Origin: Lentibacillus sediminis
Lineage (GTDB): Bacteria > Bacillota > Bacilli > Bacillales > Amphibacillaceae
NCBI RefSeq assembly: GCF_002763455.1
Contig: NZ_NIXK01000006.1
Coordinates: 62,001 to 126,000 of the forward strand
Direction: 5' to 3'
Length of the DNA stretch: 64,000 bases
Shown: piece by piece, positions 39,414-47,881 of the stretch
Position numbering within the stretch: position 1 is the stretch's first letter
Layout of the letters: every line of letters starts with the position of its first letter
The notes under the pieces: model-generated
What the model was told of the DNA's origin: nothing
Database searches by the model: none
Seen by the model: the letters and a program-made list of their open reading frames with translations, nothing else
Position numbers and translations under genes: made by a program

Positions 39414-41205
39414 ATTTGTCCTCTTTCTGTTCTTCTTCCTGCAAATGACTCAGAATGGTTTCCGCTGTGTTTTTCGGAATGCCCAGTTTGGTAATTTCCG
39501 TGAGCGGTGCGTTTTTTATCTCACCGATCGATTTGAAATGTGTCAGCAGCAGCCTTCTCCGCTGCTGGCCGACACCGGGAATTTTATCAAGCTTCGATTG
39601 AAACAGGCTTTTCCCCCGGAGCTGGCGGTGAAAGCTGATCGCAAAACGGTGAACTTCATCCTGGATCCGCTGCACGAGATAAAATTCCTGCGACTTTCTT
39701 GACAGAGGAACGACCTCTGGCGGAAATCCATACAGCAATTCACTCGTTTTATGCTTGTCATCTTTAGCCAATCCGCATAAAGGAATGTTGAGACCGAGCT
39801 CATTTTCCAGCACGTCCTGAGCAGCCCCCATCTGTCCTTTCCCGCCATCAACGATAATCAGATCCGGCAGCGGCAGATTTTCTTTCAGTACCCGTGTATA
39901 GCGGCGGCGAACCACCTCACGCATTGTTTCATAATCATCCGGGCCTTCTACATCTTTAATTTTGTACTTGCGGTATTCTTTTTTATTCGGCTTGCCATCG
40001 ATAAACACGACCATCGCCGATACAGGATCTGTCCCTTGGATATTGGAATTATCAAAAGCCTCGATCCGGTGCGGCATCTCAATCTGCAGCATGTCCCCCA
40101 ACTGCTCCACGGCGAGAACGGTTCGCGCTTCATCCCGCTCGATCAGGGAGAACTTTTCCTCCAGAGAAATTTTCGCATTCTTCATAGCCAGCTCCACCAG
40201 TTCCTTTTTTCGTCCCCGGTAAGGCGTGTGGACATCAATCTCCAAAAGATCCTGGACCAGTTCCGTATTGGTGCCGATCGGGAGCAGAATCTGTTTTGGC
40301 TTGGGATGATGCTGATGCAGATAAAAACGGCCGATATAACTGATAAATGTCTCCTCCGCTTCATCAAAAAACGGGAAAATCGCTACATCCCTTTCGATTA
40401 ATTTTCCCTGCCGGATAAAGAACGCCTGAATGCACATCCAGCCCTTATCATAACTGTAGCCGAAAATATCCCTGTCCGCATTGTCATTCAGGGTCATTTT
40501 CTGCTGTTCCATGACTGCCTCAATATGCTGAATCTGATCCCTGAATTCCATTGCCCGTTCAAAATTGAGCTGCTCGCTCGCTTCCTGCATTTTTCTCGTT
40601 AAATCTTTCTTTATTGTCTTATACCCGCCATGCAAAAAAGAACTGATATTTTGAATGATCTTCCGGTAGCGCTCCGGTGGCGGCGGCGTTTCATTGCAGG
40701 CCAGACACTGTCCCATATCATTATACAGGCATGGTCTTCCCGGCGGATTCTTGCATTTCCGGAGCGGATAAAGCCTGTCAAGCAGTTTCTTGGTTTCCCT
40801 CGCTGCAATCACATTGGGGTATGGACCGAAATATTTTCCTTTGTCCTTTTTTACCCTTCTTGTGATCAAGAGACGCGGGTGTCTCTCCGCTGTGATTTTG
40901 ATATAGGGATAGCTCTTATCGTCTTTCAGCATCACATTATATTTCGGATCGTATTTTTTAATCAGATTCATTTCCAGTATGAGTGCTTCTATTTCTGAGG
41001 AGGTGACAAGGTATTCAAAATCCTCGATTTCCTGGACGAGCCGCTGTGTTTTCTTGTCATTGGCTCCTCTGAAATAAGAGCGAACCCGGTTCCTGAGCAA
41101 TTTGGATTTCCCCACATAAATAACGGTATTATGCCTGTCTTTCATTAAGTAACATCCTGGCTGTGCCGGCAGCACCGCCAGTTTCTCCTGTATTGCCTGA
41201 TTCAT
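39412..41205 (-). CDS. uvrC: UvrC, excinuclease subunit C
   Basis: Dual-incision nuclease of nucleotide excision repair. It is 597 aa. GIY-YIG-like domain at the N-terminus ([19 protein letters not shown]), a four-cysteine segment CKNPPGRPC...CLAC near 150-172, UVR motif [15 protein letters not shown] near 215, RNase H-like endonuclease domain with [15 protein letters not shown] near 385, and tandem helix-hairpin-helix [15 protein letters not shown] at the end. ATG 41205 is spaced from AGGG; the ATG at 41214 is not. Confidence 0.97.
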   Translation of the reverse strand: MNQAIQEKLAVLPAQPGCYLMKDRHNTVIYVGKSKLLRNRVRSYFRGANDKKTQRLVQEIEDFEYLVTSSEIEALILEMNLIKKYDPKYNVMLKDDKSYPYIKITAERHPRLLITRRVKKDKGKYFGPYPNVIAARETKKLLDRLYPLRKCKNPPGRPCLYNDMGQCLACNETPPPPERYRKIIQNISSFLHGGYKTIKKDLTRKMQEASEQLNFERAMEFRDQIQHIEAVMEQQKMTLNDNADRDIFGYSYDKGWMCIQAFFIRQGKLIERDVAIFPFFDEAEETFISYIGRFYLHQHHPKPKQILLPIGTNTELVQDLLEIDVHTPYRGRKKELVELAMKNAKISLEEKFSLIERDEARTVLAVEQLGDMLQIEMPHRIEAFDNSNIQGTDPVSAMVVFIDGKPNKKEYRKYKIKDVEGPDDYETMREVVRRRYTRVLKENLPLPDLIIVDGGKGQMGAAQDVLENELGLNIPLCGLAKDDKHKTSELLYGFPPEVVPLSRKSQEFYLVQRIQDEVHRFAISFHRQLRGKSLFQSKLDKIPGVGQQRRRLLLTHFKSIGEIKNAPLTEITKLGIPKNTAETILSHLQEEEQKEDK

Positions 41206-41317
41206 TTTTCTCATCCCTTGTTAAACAAGCTTGCTATTTCAGAATGCACGGCAGAAGGCAGTGACTTCTTGTTAGCTCCACTAGCGAACCTTTGTTTTCC
41301 CTGCTGTTTAGAAAACT

Positions 41318-41403
41318 TGGCTTATCGCCAAGCCTTTATGGCGAAAGCCTTAGTTGCACTTATGCAGGATAAGAAAGTATTATACTTTCTTATCTGCCAA
41401 AGA
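41318..41403 (-). repeat. minor repeat family, copy B
   Basis: On the minus strand a hairpin GCAGATAAGAAAGTAT/ATACTTTCTTATCCTGC leads into TGCAACTAAGGCTTTCGCCAT and GGCGATAAGCCAAG. The hairpin half recurs near 37597-37632 (GGCAGATAAGAAAC/TTTCTTATTCTGC), the second half at 33915-33980. It occupies the uvrC-trxA gap (260 bp). Confidence 0.6.
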
Positions 41404-41465
41404 TAATCCCTTGTTACAAGCTGCAACAAGGGACCGTCAATTCCGTACATTCAATTATACTGGTT

Positions 41466-41780
41466 TTACGCGTGTTTGTTAATTAAATCAACCAGGGCTT
41501 CTTTTGGCTGGAAACCGATAACCTGATCGACTACTTCTCCGTTTTTAAACAAGAGCAGTGTCGGGATGCTCATCACACCATGTTTACCGGCTGTTTCCTG
41601 ATTTTCATCGACATCCAGTTTTACGATTTGCACTTTATCTTCCATTTCACCATCTATTTCTTCCAGGACAGGAGCGATCATTTTGCAAGGTCCGCACCAT
41701 GGTGCCCAAAAATCAGCCAAGACTAAGCCTTCAGCTGTTTCGTTTGTAAAGTTTTGATCCGTAACGTTCTTGATAGCCAT
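41466..41780 (-). CDS. trxA: thioredoxin
   Basis: 104-aa thioredoxin, the general disulfide reductase of the cytosol. Active site [11 protein letters not shown] at about residues 28-38, cis-Pro in [12 protein letters not shown] near 75, C-terminal [25 protein letters not shown] precedes the ATG. It lies between uvrC and etfA; B. subtilis has xsa after trxA, absent here. A perfect palindrome CCAGCATATGCTGG lies about 46-59 bp upstream. Confidence 0.97.
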   Translation of the reverse strand: MAIKNVTDQNFTNETAEGLVLADFWAPWCGPCKMIAPVLEEIDGEMEDKVQIVKLDVDENQETAGKHGVMSIPTLLLFKNGEVVDQVIGFQPKEALVDLINKHA

Positions 41781-41899
41781 TGATTTTCCTCCTTTTCATT
41801 GTATCTAATCCAAAGTATATCACCGCCAGCATATGCTGGCTAATACTTTGCTTGTTGTTGAAAACCGTTCAGCCTGCGGGTTCCTGCTGAGGTCATGCT

Positions 41900-41934
41900 A
41901 AAAAGAGATCCGACACCAGTGTGCCAGATCTCTT
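41900..41934 (-). terminator. etfA terminator
   Basis: Minus-strand stem AAGAGATCTGGCAC...GTGTCGGATCTCTTTTT, directly after the etfA stop. It ends the lcfA-fadR-fadB-etfBA group. Confidence 0.85.
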
Positions 41935-41937
41935 GCC

Positions 41938-42909
41938 TTATTTTACGCTTTTAATTTCCTCAATCAATTTCGGGATAATGTCAAACAGATCACCGACAAT
42001 GCCATAATCAGCAATGTTAAAAATGTTGGCTTCCGGATCTTTGTTGATTGCGACAATCACTTTTGAGTTCGACATCCCGGCAAGATGCTGAATGGCTCCG
42101 GAAATGCCGACAGCGATATATAAATCCGGTGTTACCACTTTCCCGGTCTGACCGATCTGCAGGGCATAATCACAATATTCTGCATCACAAGCACCACGCG
42201 AAGCTCCTACTGCGCCGCCCAGCACGTCGGCAAGCTCATACAGCGGCTTGAAACCATCTGCATTTTTCACGCCGCGTCCGCCTGCAACAATCACATTAGC
42301 CTCGGAAAGATCCACGCCTTCGGATGCTTTGCGGATCACATCTTTGATGATGGTGCGAATGTCCGTCACATCGACATCCTTGGCTATTACATCACCTGAA
42401 CGTGATTCATCACGTTCCAACGGCGGAATGTTGTTCGGCCGGATCGTGACAAATGTCAGCCCATCCGTGATAATTTTCTTTTCAAACGCTTTTCCGGAAT
42501 AAATCGGACGGACAAATGCTGGCTGATCTCCTTCATTCTCTATATCCACCGCATCGGAAACCAGGCCGCTGTCCAGTTTTGCCGCAAGTTTGGGAGTCAA
42601 GTCTTTCCCGATTGATGTATGGCCCATGACGATGCCATCCGGTGACTCCTCATTCACAGCGGCAAGCACGGCTTGGCCAAACCCTTCTGATGTATAAGTT
42701 TTCAGGTTATCGTGCTGAATCGTGATCACACGGTCCGCACCATAGTAAATCAGTTCCTGTCCCTGGTTCGCCAAATCTTCGGCGCCGCAAATTACACCGA
42801 CAATTTCCGCATCCGGATTGATTTTCTTCGCGGCTGCGACTGCTTCAAATGTGACATTACGCAAAGTGCCGTCTCTATTTTCGCCTATTACAATTATTTT
42901 TTCGCTCAT
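41938..42909 (-). CDS. etfA: electron transfer flavoprotein, alpha subunit
   Basis: 323-aa FAD subunit passing electrons from acyl-CoA dehydrogenases to the quinone pool. C-terminal FAD domain motifs are VIVAGGRGVKNADGF near 208, QIGQTGKVVTPDLYIAVGIS near 258, and INKDPEANIFNIADYGIVGD near 290. It follows etfB by 28 bp and shares its transcript. Confidence 0.96.
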   Translation of the reverse strand: MSEKIIVIGENRDGTLRNVTFEAVAAAKKINPDAEIVGVICGAEDLANQGQELIYYGADRVITIQHDNLKTYTSEGFGQAVLAAVNEESPDGIVMGHTSIGKDLTPKLAAKLDSGLVSDAVDIENEGDQPAFVRPIYSGKAFEKKIITDGLTFVTIRPNNIPPLERDESRSGDVIAKDVDVTDIRTIIKDVIRKASEGVDLSEANVIVAGGRGVKNADGFKPLYELADVLGGAVGASRGACDAEYCDYALQIGQTGKVVTPDLYIAVGISGAIQHLAGMSNSKVIVAINKDPEANIFNIADYGIVGDLFDIIPKLIEEIKSVK

Positions 42910-42937
42910 GCTGTTTTCTCCTCTCCTTACAATTGAT

Positions 42938-43711
42938 CTACAGTACTTTTTTCTCGTTTTTTAAGAGAGATACCAATTCTTTCACTTGCTCGTCGACATC
43001 GCCTTCCAGCACCCTTCCTGCTTCTTTCTCCGGTGGCAGGTAAATATCAATCGTTTTTGTTTTCTGTTCCACGTCATCTTCTTCCAGATCCAGGTCGTCA
43101 ATCTCCAGTTCCTCAAGCGGTTTCTTTTTCGCTTTCATAATCCCCGGGAGGGAAGGATAGCGCGGTTCGTTCAGTCCCTGCTGGCAGGTAACCAAAAGGG
43201 GCAGCGATGTTTCTACGATTTCCACATCGCCCTCGACGTCTTTTTCAATCGTCACCGTATTGTCTTCAATCTTCAGGCTGGTGATCGTTGTTACAAATGG
43301 AATGCCCAGTGCTTCTGCCAGTCTCGGACCGACCTGGCCGCTGGCTTCATCAATCGCTACGTTCCCGGCCAAAATCAGATCCGCTTCTTTTTCAGCAAAG
43401 AAGGCATGGAGAATTTTCGCTGTGGTATACTGATCCCCATCTTCCAGGTCATCTTCGGTATTAATCAGCACTGCTTTATCGGCACCCATGGCCAAAGCCG
43501 TACGCAATTGTTTTTCCGACTCCTCATCCCCGACGGTGACAACGGTTACTTCCCCGCCATGTGCGTCCCGTTGGTTGATCGCTTCTTCAACGGCATACTC
43601 GTCATACGGATTAATAATGAATTCCGCTGACTCATCTTCTATCCGGCCATTGGAAACATCGATTTTTTCTTCGGTGTCAAATGTTCTTTTCAGTAATACG
43701 TAGATATTCAT
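42938..43711 (-). CDS. etfB: electron transfer flavoprotein, beta subunit
   Basis: 257-aa AMP-binding beta subunit and partner of EtfA. Visible are MNIYVLLKRTFDTEEK, NPYDEYAVEEAI near 35, DLILAGNVAIDEASGQVGP near 110, and the recognition-loop region NEPRYPSLPGIMKAKKK near 178-194. AGGAGGAG is 4-5 nt before the ATG. 17 bp after fadB, so translation is closely linked. Confidence 0.96.
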   Translation of the reverse strand: MNIYVLLKRTFDTEEKIDVSNGRIEDESAEFIINPYDEYAVEEAINQRDAHGGEVTVVTVGDEESEKQLRTALAMGADKAVLINTEDDLEDGDQYTTAKILHAFFAEKEADLILAGNVAIDEASGQVGPRLAEALGIPFVTTITSLKIEDNTVTIEKDVEGDVEIVETSLPLLVTCQQGLNEPRYPSLPGIMKAKKKPLEELEIDDLDLEEDDVEQKTKTIDIYLPPEKEAGRVLEGDVDEQVKELVSLLKNEKKVL

Positions 43712-43728
43712 TTATTCTCCTCCTTAGA

Positions 43729-44502
43729 TCATCTGTCTCGGAATTGAGGTTTCCTTTTTTCCATAAACGCTTGGACGCCCTCTGTTGCATCTTCGGAACC
43801 GAAAATTTCCCCGAAGGCATTTGCTTCTTCCTGCACACCAATGGAAAATTGCTCTGTTTTTGCATATGGGACAAGCTGCATAATCCGGTTGATGGACAGT
43901 CTGCTTTTTTCAGCAATCTTATCTGCCAGTTTCCACGTTTCTTCTTCAAGCGTTTCTTCTTGGGTCACACGGTTGACAAGCCCAAGTTCTGCGGCTTCCT
44001 TCGCTGAAATCGCGTCCCCGGTCAACAGCATTTCATATGCTTTGGCTGTTCCGACATATTGCGGCAGCCGCTGCGTTCCGGCAAATCCCGGAATAATGCC
44101 AAGCGTCAGTTCCGGCAGGCCGAGTTTTGCAGTTTCTGCGGCAATCCGGATATGACAAGCCATCGCCAGCTCCAGTCCCCCGCCTAAAGCAGCACCGTGA
44201 ATGGAAGCAATCACCGGAATGGAAAAGTTTTCAATCCGGTCAAACAACTGCTGACCGCTTTCTGCCAATGCCTGATAGTCAGCGGCTTCCTGCAATTTGG
44301 AAAACGCTTTAATATCCGCTCCGGCGGAAAAAAACTTCCCTTCACCTCTAAGGATGACTGCCTTGACATTTGTATCCGCTTCTATTTCGTCCAGACGTTT
44401 TGCCAGTGCTTGAAAAAGCGGTTCGGACAGGGCATTTGCCGGCGGACTCTGGATCTGCAAACAGGCAGTCTGACCTTTCACTTCATATGCGATATTTCCC
44501 AA
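43729..44502 (-). CDS. fadB: enoyl-CoA hydratase of the FadR operon (YsiB/FadB-like)
   Basis: 257-aa crotonase, hydrating trans-2-enoyl-CoA in beta-oxidation. The oxyanion-hole motifs are FFSAGADIKAFSKL near 57-70 and HGAALGGGLELAMACHIRIA near 100-119. Catalytic glutamates are expected in the latter region and in LPELTLGIIPGFAGTQRLP near 128-146. TTG 44502 follows AGGAGGAG. It sits between fadR and etfB, the arrangement of the B. subtilis lcfA-fadR-fadB-etfB-etfA operon. Confidence 0.93.
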   Translation of the reverse strand: MGNIAYEVKGQTACLQIQSPPANALSEPLFQALAKRLDEIEADTNVKAVILRGEGKFFSAGADIKAFSKLQEAADYQALAESGQQLFDRIENFSIPVIASIHGAALGGGLELAMACHIRIAAETAKLGLPELTLGIIPGFAGTQRLPQYVGTAKAYEMLLTGDAISAKEAAELGLVNRVTQEETLEEETWKLADKIAEKSRLSINRIMQLVPYAKTEQFSIGVQEEANAFGEIFGSEDATEGVQAFMEKRKPQFRDR

Positions 44503-44548
44503 GAATACTCCTCCTCATCCATTTGCACAGAATATTTAATCTCACAAT

Positions 44549-45133
44549 CTATGATACTAGAAGACCTCTTGTTAATAAAGCATGAACATCAGAAGCCTGC
44601 TCCATAAGGCTATACCTTCGTTCCTTCATTACCCAGTTGGTAACCACTTCATCCAGTGTGCCGAATACCATTTGCCTTACAAGCCGGACATTCAGGTCGT
44701 CCCGGAACAGATTTGATTCGATTCCTTCACGAATGATTTCATCAATCACGCCCAAGTATGGTTTTAATACACGGTTGATCTCCAGGCGCAAATCCTGTTT
44801 GGACTGACGCAGTTCCAGCTGTGTCACAATAGCAAGGTAATGATTTTCTGTAAGCTGGCGGAAGTGCAGTTCAATCAGTGTCAGCAATTTCTCATCTGCA
44901 CCCTGTTTTTCACTGATCCCCTCAGCGATTCTTCCGATGAACTGCCCCATTTTTTCTTCAAAGACGGAAATCAGGATATCTTCCTTGTTCTTGAAATAAA
45001 GATAAATCGTCCCGTCCGCCACTCCTGCTTTCTTGGCGATGTTGGAAACCCTTGAAGCATGATAGCCGTTTTCGGCAATGACCTCGACTGCCGCTTCGAT
45101 AATCTGATTATATTTCGGTTTATTCCTGTTCAT
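44549..45133 (-). CDS. fadR: FadR (YsiA), TetR-family repressor of fatty-acid degradation
   Basis: 194-aa TetR-family repressor, the same length as B. subtilis FadR. In that species it is released from DNA by long-chain acyl-CoA. HTH at residues about 15-50 (AAVEVIAENGYHASRVSNIA; ADGTIYLYFKNKEDIL). ATG 45133 is 5-6 nt after AAAGGAG; the longer frame to 45160 lacks a site. A perfect FadR-type palindrome stands 26-61 bp upstream, so autoregulation is likely. Confidence 0.95.
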   Translation of the reverse strand: MNRNKPKYNQIIEAAVEVIAENGYHASRVSNIAKKAGVADGTIYLYFKNKEDILISVFEEKMGQFIGRIAEGISEKQGADEKLLTLIELHFRQLTENHYLAIVTQLELRQSKQDLRLEINRVLKPYLGVIDEIIREGIESNLFRDDLNVRLVRQMVFGTLDEVVTNWVMKERRYSLMEQASDVHALLTRGLLVS

Positions 45134-45158
45134 GGTATTCTCCTTTAGTCCAGAGAGC

Positions 45159-45194
45159 AATAAATTATGAATGATTGTTCATTCATAATTTATT
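45159..45194. promoter_or_regulatory. FadR operator, 36-bp palindrome
   Basis: Sixteen-bp arms AATAAATTATGAATGA and its exact complement are separated by TTGT. The central 18 bp, 45168-45185 (TGAATGATTGTTCATTCA), agrees with the FadR site known from B. subtilis. It lies upstream of fadR and downstream of lcfA, so it should control fadR-fadB-etfBA. Confidence 0.88.
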
Positions 45195-45313
45195 CTACCT
45201 GCCCATCTCCTGTCTGTCAACCGGAAGCCTGTCCATTTGATTGAAACAGAAAAACTTGGCTGATCGCCCGGTTTTTCTGAGTTTATTTGGGTCATCCAAA
45301 AGGGAAATACCTA

Positions 45314-47011
45314 TCAGACTTTACTGCTCTCGGCCTCCAGTTTTTGTTTCTCTTCATCAACCAGCTGTCTTCTGAGAATTTTTCCGATTGCTGTTTTCGG
45401 CAATTCACTGCGGAACTCATATAGTTTTGGTACTTTATAAACGGCCAGATGCTTCCTGCAGAATTCATTTAAATCTTCTTCTGTCACCTGATGGCCTTCC
45501 TTGAGCACGATATATGCTTTGACCGTTTCTCCGCGATATGGGTCAGGCACACCGGCTACCACTGCCTCCTGGACGCTTTCATGCTCGTAAATCACTTCTT
45601 CGACTTCTCTTGGGTAAATATTAAACCCGCTGGCGATAATCATGTCTTTTTTCCGGTCCACAATATAGAAATAACCCTTTTCGTCCATGTAGCCGATATC
45701 TCCCGTGTGGAACCAGCCATCTTTTAACACCTGCTCGGTCTCTTCCTGATTATTCCAGTAGCCGCGCATTACCTGAGGACCTTTCACCGCAATCTCGCCA
45801 ACTTCTCCGGTATCTGCCTCCTCACCTGTTTCCATGTCCACAATTTTGCAATCGGTATCCGGCCATGGGACACCCACGCTTCCATTCACCCGGTCTCCCC
45901 AGATAAAGTTGGCATGTGTTACCGGAGAAGTTTCCGTGAGTCCATACCCTTCAACCAGTTTTCCGCCGGTAATGGATTCAAACTGTTCCTGAACTTCTTT
46001 TGGAAGCGGGGCTGAACCGCTCATGCATGCCTCGATGGACGAAAGATCATATTTCCCCAGATTCGGATGATTTAAGAGCGCAATATACATGGTTGGGGCA
46101 CCCGGAAACAGTGTCGGCTTATGTTTGTGAATAGCCTGCAGCGTTTTTTCCGGATCAAAATTCGGCATAAGCACCATTTTTGATCCTTGCATGATCGCAA
46201 TGTTCATGACAGTTGTCATTCCGTACACATGGAAAAACGGCAGCACTCCGAGCACGGTTTGCTCGCCATCGTTCATTTTATACATCCAGGCTTTGGACAT
46301 CTGGACATTGGCCACGAGGTTGTAATGGGTGAGCATAACCCCTTTTGGAAAGCCCGTCGTTCCCCCGGTATATTGCAATAACGCAAGATCTTCCGTGGGA
46401 TTTACTTCGGTTTTTTGGTAATCCGGTGATGTTTGTTCCAGCATATGCTGCCAGACATGCGTTTCCTCGCTTTGCTCCACCTTAACGACCATATTGTACT
46501 GTTTTTTCTGGATGAACGGATAGATGAGGTTTTTCGGAAACGGCAAATAGTCTTTGATACCGGTTACAATTACATGCTTCAGTTCTGTGTTGTCCCGTAC
46601 ATTGGTCACCCGCGGCAAGAGAATATCAAGACATATAAGAACAGTAGCTCCGGAATCTTTCATCTGGTATTCCAATTCCCGCTCCTTATACAGCGGGTTG
46701 GTCTGCACGACAATACCACCGGTTAGCAAAATCGCATAATAGCTGATCACGGCCTGTGGGCAGTTTGGCAGCATGATGGCCACACGGTCACCTTTTTTGA
46801 CCCCAAGATCCTGTAAATAATGCGCCATTTTCCTTGCCTGGGTGTAGAGTTCCTGATAGGATAGCTCTTTCCCCATAAAATGAAGCGCTTTCTTTTCCGG
46901 GTTTGCTTCAGCACTTTCTTGCAAAAATCCATGCAGCGGCTTCTCGTCATATGCGATGCTTGTGGGAATTTCTTCCGGGTACAGGGATTGCCAATTTTTC
47001 GTCATTTCCAT
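45314..47011 (-). CDS. lcfA: long-chain fatty acid-CoA ligase LcfA
   Basis: 565-aa AMP-forming acyl-CoA synthetase activating fatty acids for beta-oxidation. AMP-binding P-loop LQYTGGTTGFPKGVMLTHYN near 212-231, the gate/L motif region SACMSGSAPLPKE-like near 320, YGLTETSPVTHANF near 345, and the fatty-acyl signature GWFHTGDIGYMDEKGYFYIV near 430. AAGGAGGGG precedes ATG 47011. No FadR-type site was found upstream; instead GTACTAT...ATAGTAC flanks the promoter area. Confidence 0.95.
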   Translation of the reverse strand: MEMTKNWQSLYPEEIPTSIAYDEKPLHGFLQESAEANPEKKALHFMGKELSYQELYTQARKMAHYLQDLGVKKGDRVAIMLPNCPQAVISYYAILLTGGIVVQTNPLYKERELEYQMKDSGATVLICLDILLPRVTNVRDNTELKHVIVTGIKDYLPFPKNLIYPFIQKKQYNMVVKVEQSEETHVWQHMLEQTSPDYQKTEVNPTEDLALLQYTGGTTGFPKGVMLTHYNLVANVQMSKAWMYKMNDGEQTVLGVLPFFHVYGMTTVMNIAIMQGSKMVLMPNFDPEKTLQAIHKHKPTLFPGAPTMYIALLNHPNLGKYDLSSIEACMSGSAPLPKEVQEQFESITGGKLVEGYGLTETSPVTHANFIWGDRVNGSVGVPWPDTDCKIVDMETGEEADTGEVGEIAVKGPQVMRGYWNNQEETEQVLKDGWFHTGDIGYMDEKGYFYIVDRKKDMIIASGFNIYPREVEEVIYEHESVQEAVVAGVPDPYRGETVKAYIVLKEGHQVTEEDLNEFCRKHLAVYKVPKLYEFRSELPKTAIGKILRRQLVDEEKQKLEAESSKV

Positions 47012-47103
47012 TCCTTCCCCTCCTTATGTACTATATTATACTCATAGTACGCATTAATTTCTATATTTTAGAATTAATTCTGCATATTTTTTTCAACATG
47101 ATG

Positions 47104-47128
47104 AAAAACCGCCCGAAACCAGGCGGTG
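47104..47128 (-). terminator. terminator of the 25-aa ORF
   Basis: Minus strand: ACCGCCTGGTTTCGGGCGGTTTTTC, a GC-rich stem followed by a T-run. Confidence 0.85.
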
Positions 47129-47131
47129 AAA

Positions 47132-47209
47132 TTACAGCACATAAACGACCCCGACGATCAAAAATACGACAGCCACCGCAATCATTATTTTTGCCAAGGT
47201 TTCCAGCAT
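47132..47209 (-). CDS. 25-residue single-span membrane peptide
   Basis: Short frame with amino-terminus MLETLAKIMIAV continuing into an unbroken hydrophobic Val/Ile/Leu run up to the stop, consistent with one membrane helix. A GGGGGAAG ribosome site stands 9 nt before the ATG and a strong terminator begins 3 bp past the stop, so the three signals needed for expression coincide. It lies between yshE and lcfA on the same strand. No family is recognised. Chance cannot be excluded for so short a frame. Confidence 0.55.
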   Translation of the reverse strand: MLETLAKIMIAVAVVFLIVGVVYVL

Positions 47210-47253
47210 ATGATTCTTCCCCCTATACGTGTGTGAACATCTACTATAAGTGT

Positions 47254-47445
47254 GGGTTCAAAAAAGAGGATAACAAGGACCGAGAAGTTCAGATCGCGGC
47301 GCAGGTTCGAGTAGCGGAATGTATGCATTTAGATACATGAGCAGACGATTTCGCACGCAGGAAAAGTGGTTTTCTTTTCCAAGGAACGGAGAACCAAGCC
47401 AACGAAGAAATTCGATGTGTCATTGTTACCGGACTTTTTGAACAT
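47254..47445. repeat. about 190-bp element with terminal inverted repeats
   Basis: The left end GTTCAAAAAAGAGGATAACAA and the complement of the right end, GTTCAAAAAGTCCGGTAACAA, agree at most positions and give imperfect terminal inverted repeats. The interior is GC-balanced, lacks a convincing gene, and contains local stems (ATGTATGCATTTAGATACAT, GAAAAG...CTTTTC). It abuts the yshE stop. It looks like a non-autonomous mobile element (MITE) or structured repeat; only this copy is in the window. Confidence 0.55.
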
Positions 47446-47448
47446 CCT

Positions 47449-47868
47449 CTATAAAATACTTGCACCGATTACAAACGACAGACCAATGGAAATAATCATG
47501 GAAATCAGGCCGACTGCCCGGTTTCCTTTACCGATTTCTTCATCGGTGTTAATCGTTGGTGTCAAAAATTCAAATATTAAATAGCCGAGCAAAAGCAGCA
47601 CAAACCCAAATGTTCCCCAGCCGATGCTTTGCAGCAGGCTGTCATTATGCTCAATTGAATAGCGGAAAATATTGGTGATGCCGAAGATTTTCCCGCCGGT
47701 TGCCATCGCCACCGCCATGTTTCCATTTTTGATTTCTGTCCAATTTTTATAGGAAGTAACAAGTTCGAACACGGCCATAAAGACAAGGGTGCATAAAATG
47801 ACAATACTGTACCTGGCTGTGGTTAATACGATAATATTTTCCCAGAAACCGGTCATATACTCCGACAT
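47449..47868 (-). CDS. yshE: YshE-like DUF350 membrane protein
   Basis: 139-aa protein with four predicted spans in two halves, the DUF350 pattern: ARYSIVILCTLVFMAVFEL, GNMAVAMATGGKIFGITNIF, GFVLLLLGYLIFEFLTP and ISMIISIGLSFVIGASI. Function unknown. The ATG at 47868 touches AAAGG; an in-frame ATG at 47856 may be the real start. It is 13 bp downstream of mutS2, as in B. subtilis, and upstream of lcfA. Confidence 0.85.
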   Translation of the reverse strand: MSEYMTGFWENIIVLTTARYSIVILCTLVFMAVFELVTSYKNWTEIKNGNMAVAMATGGKIFGITNIFRYSIEHNDSLLQSIGWGTFGFVLLLLGYLIFEFLTPTINTDEEIGKGNRAVGLISMIISIGLSFVIGASIL

Positions 47869-47881
47869 CCTTTCTTCTTAT

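Noticed and set aside
46903-47340. 145-aa plus-strand frame
   Set aside because: Spans the lcfA start, the 25-aa gene and the TIR element antisense; no initiation signal.
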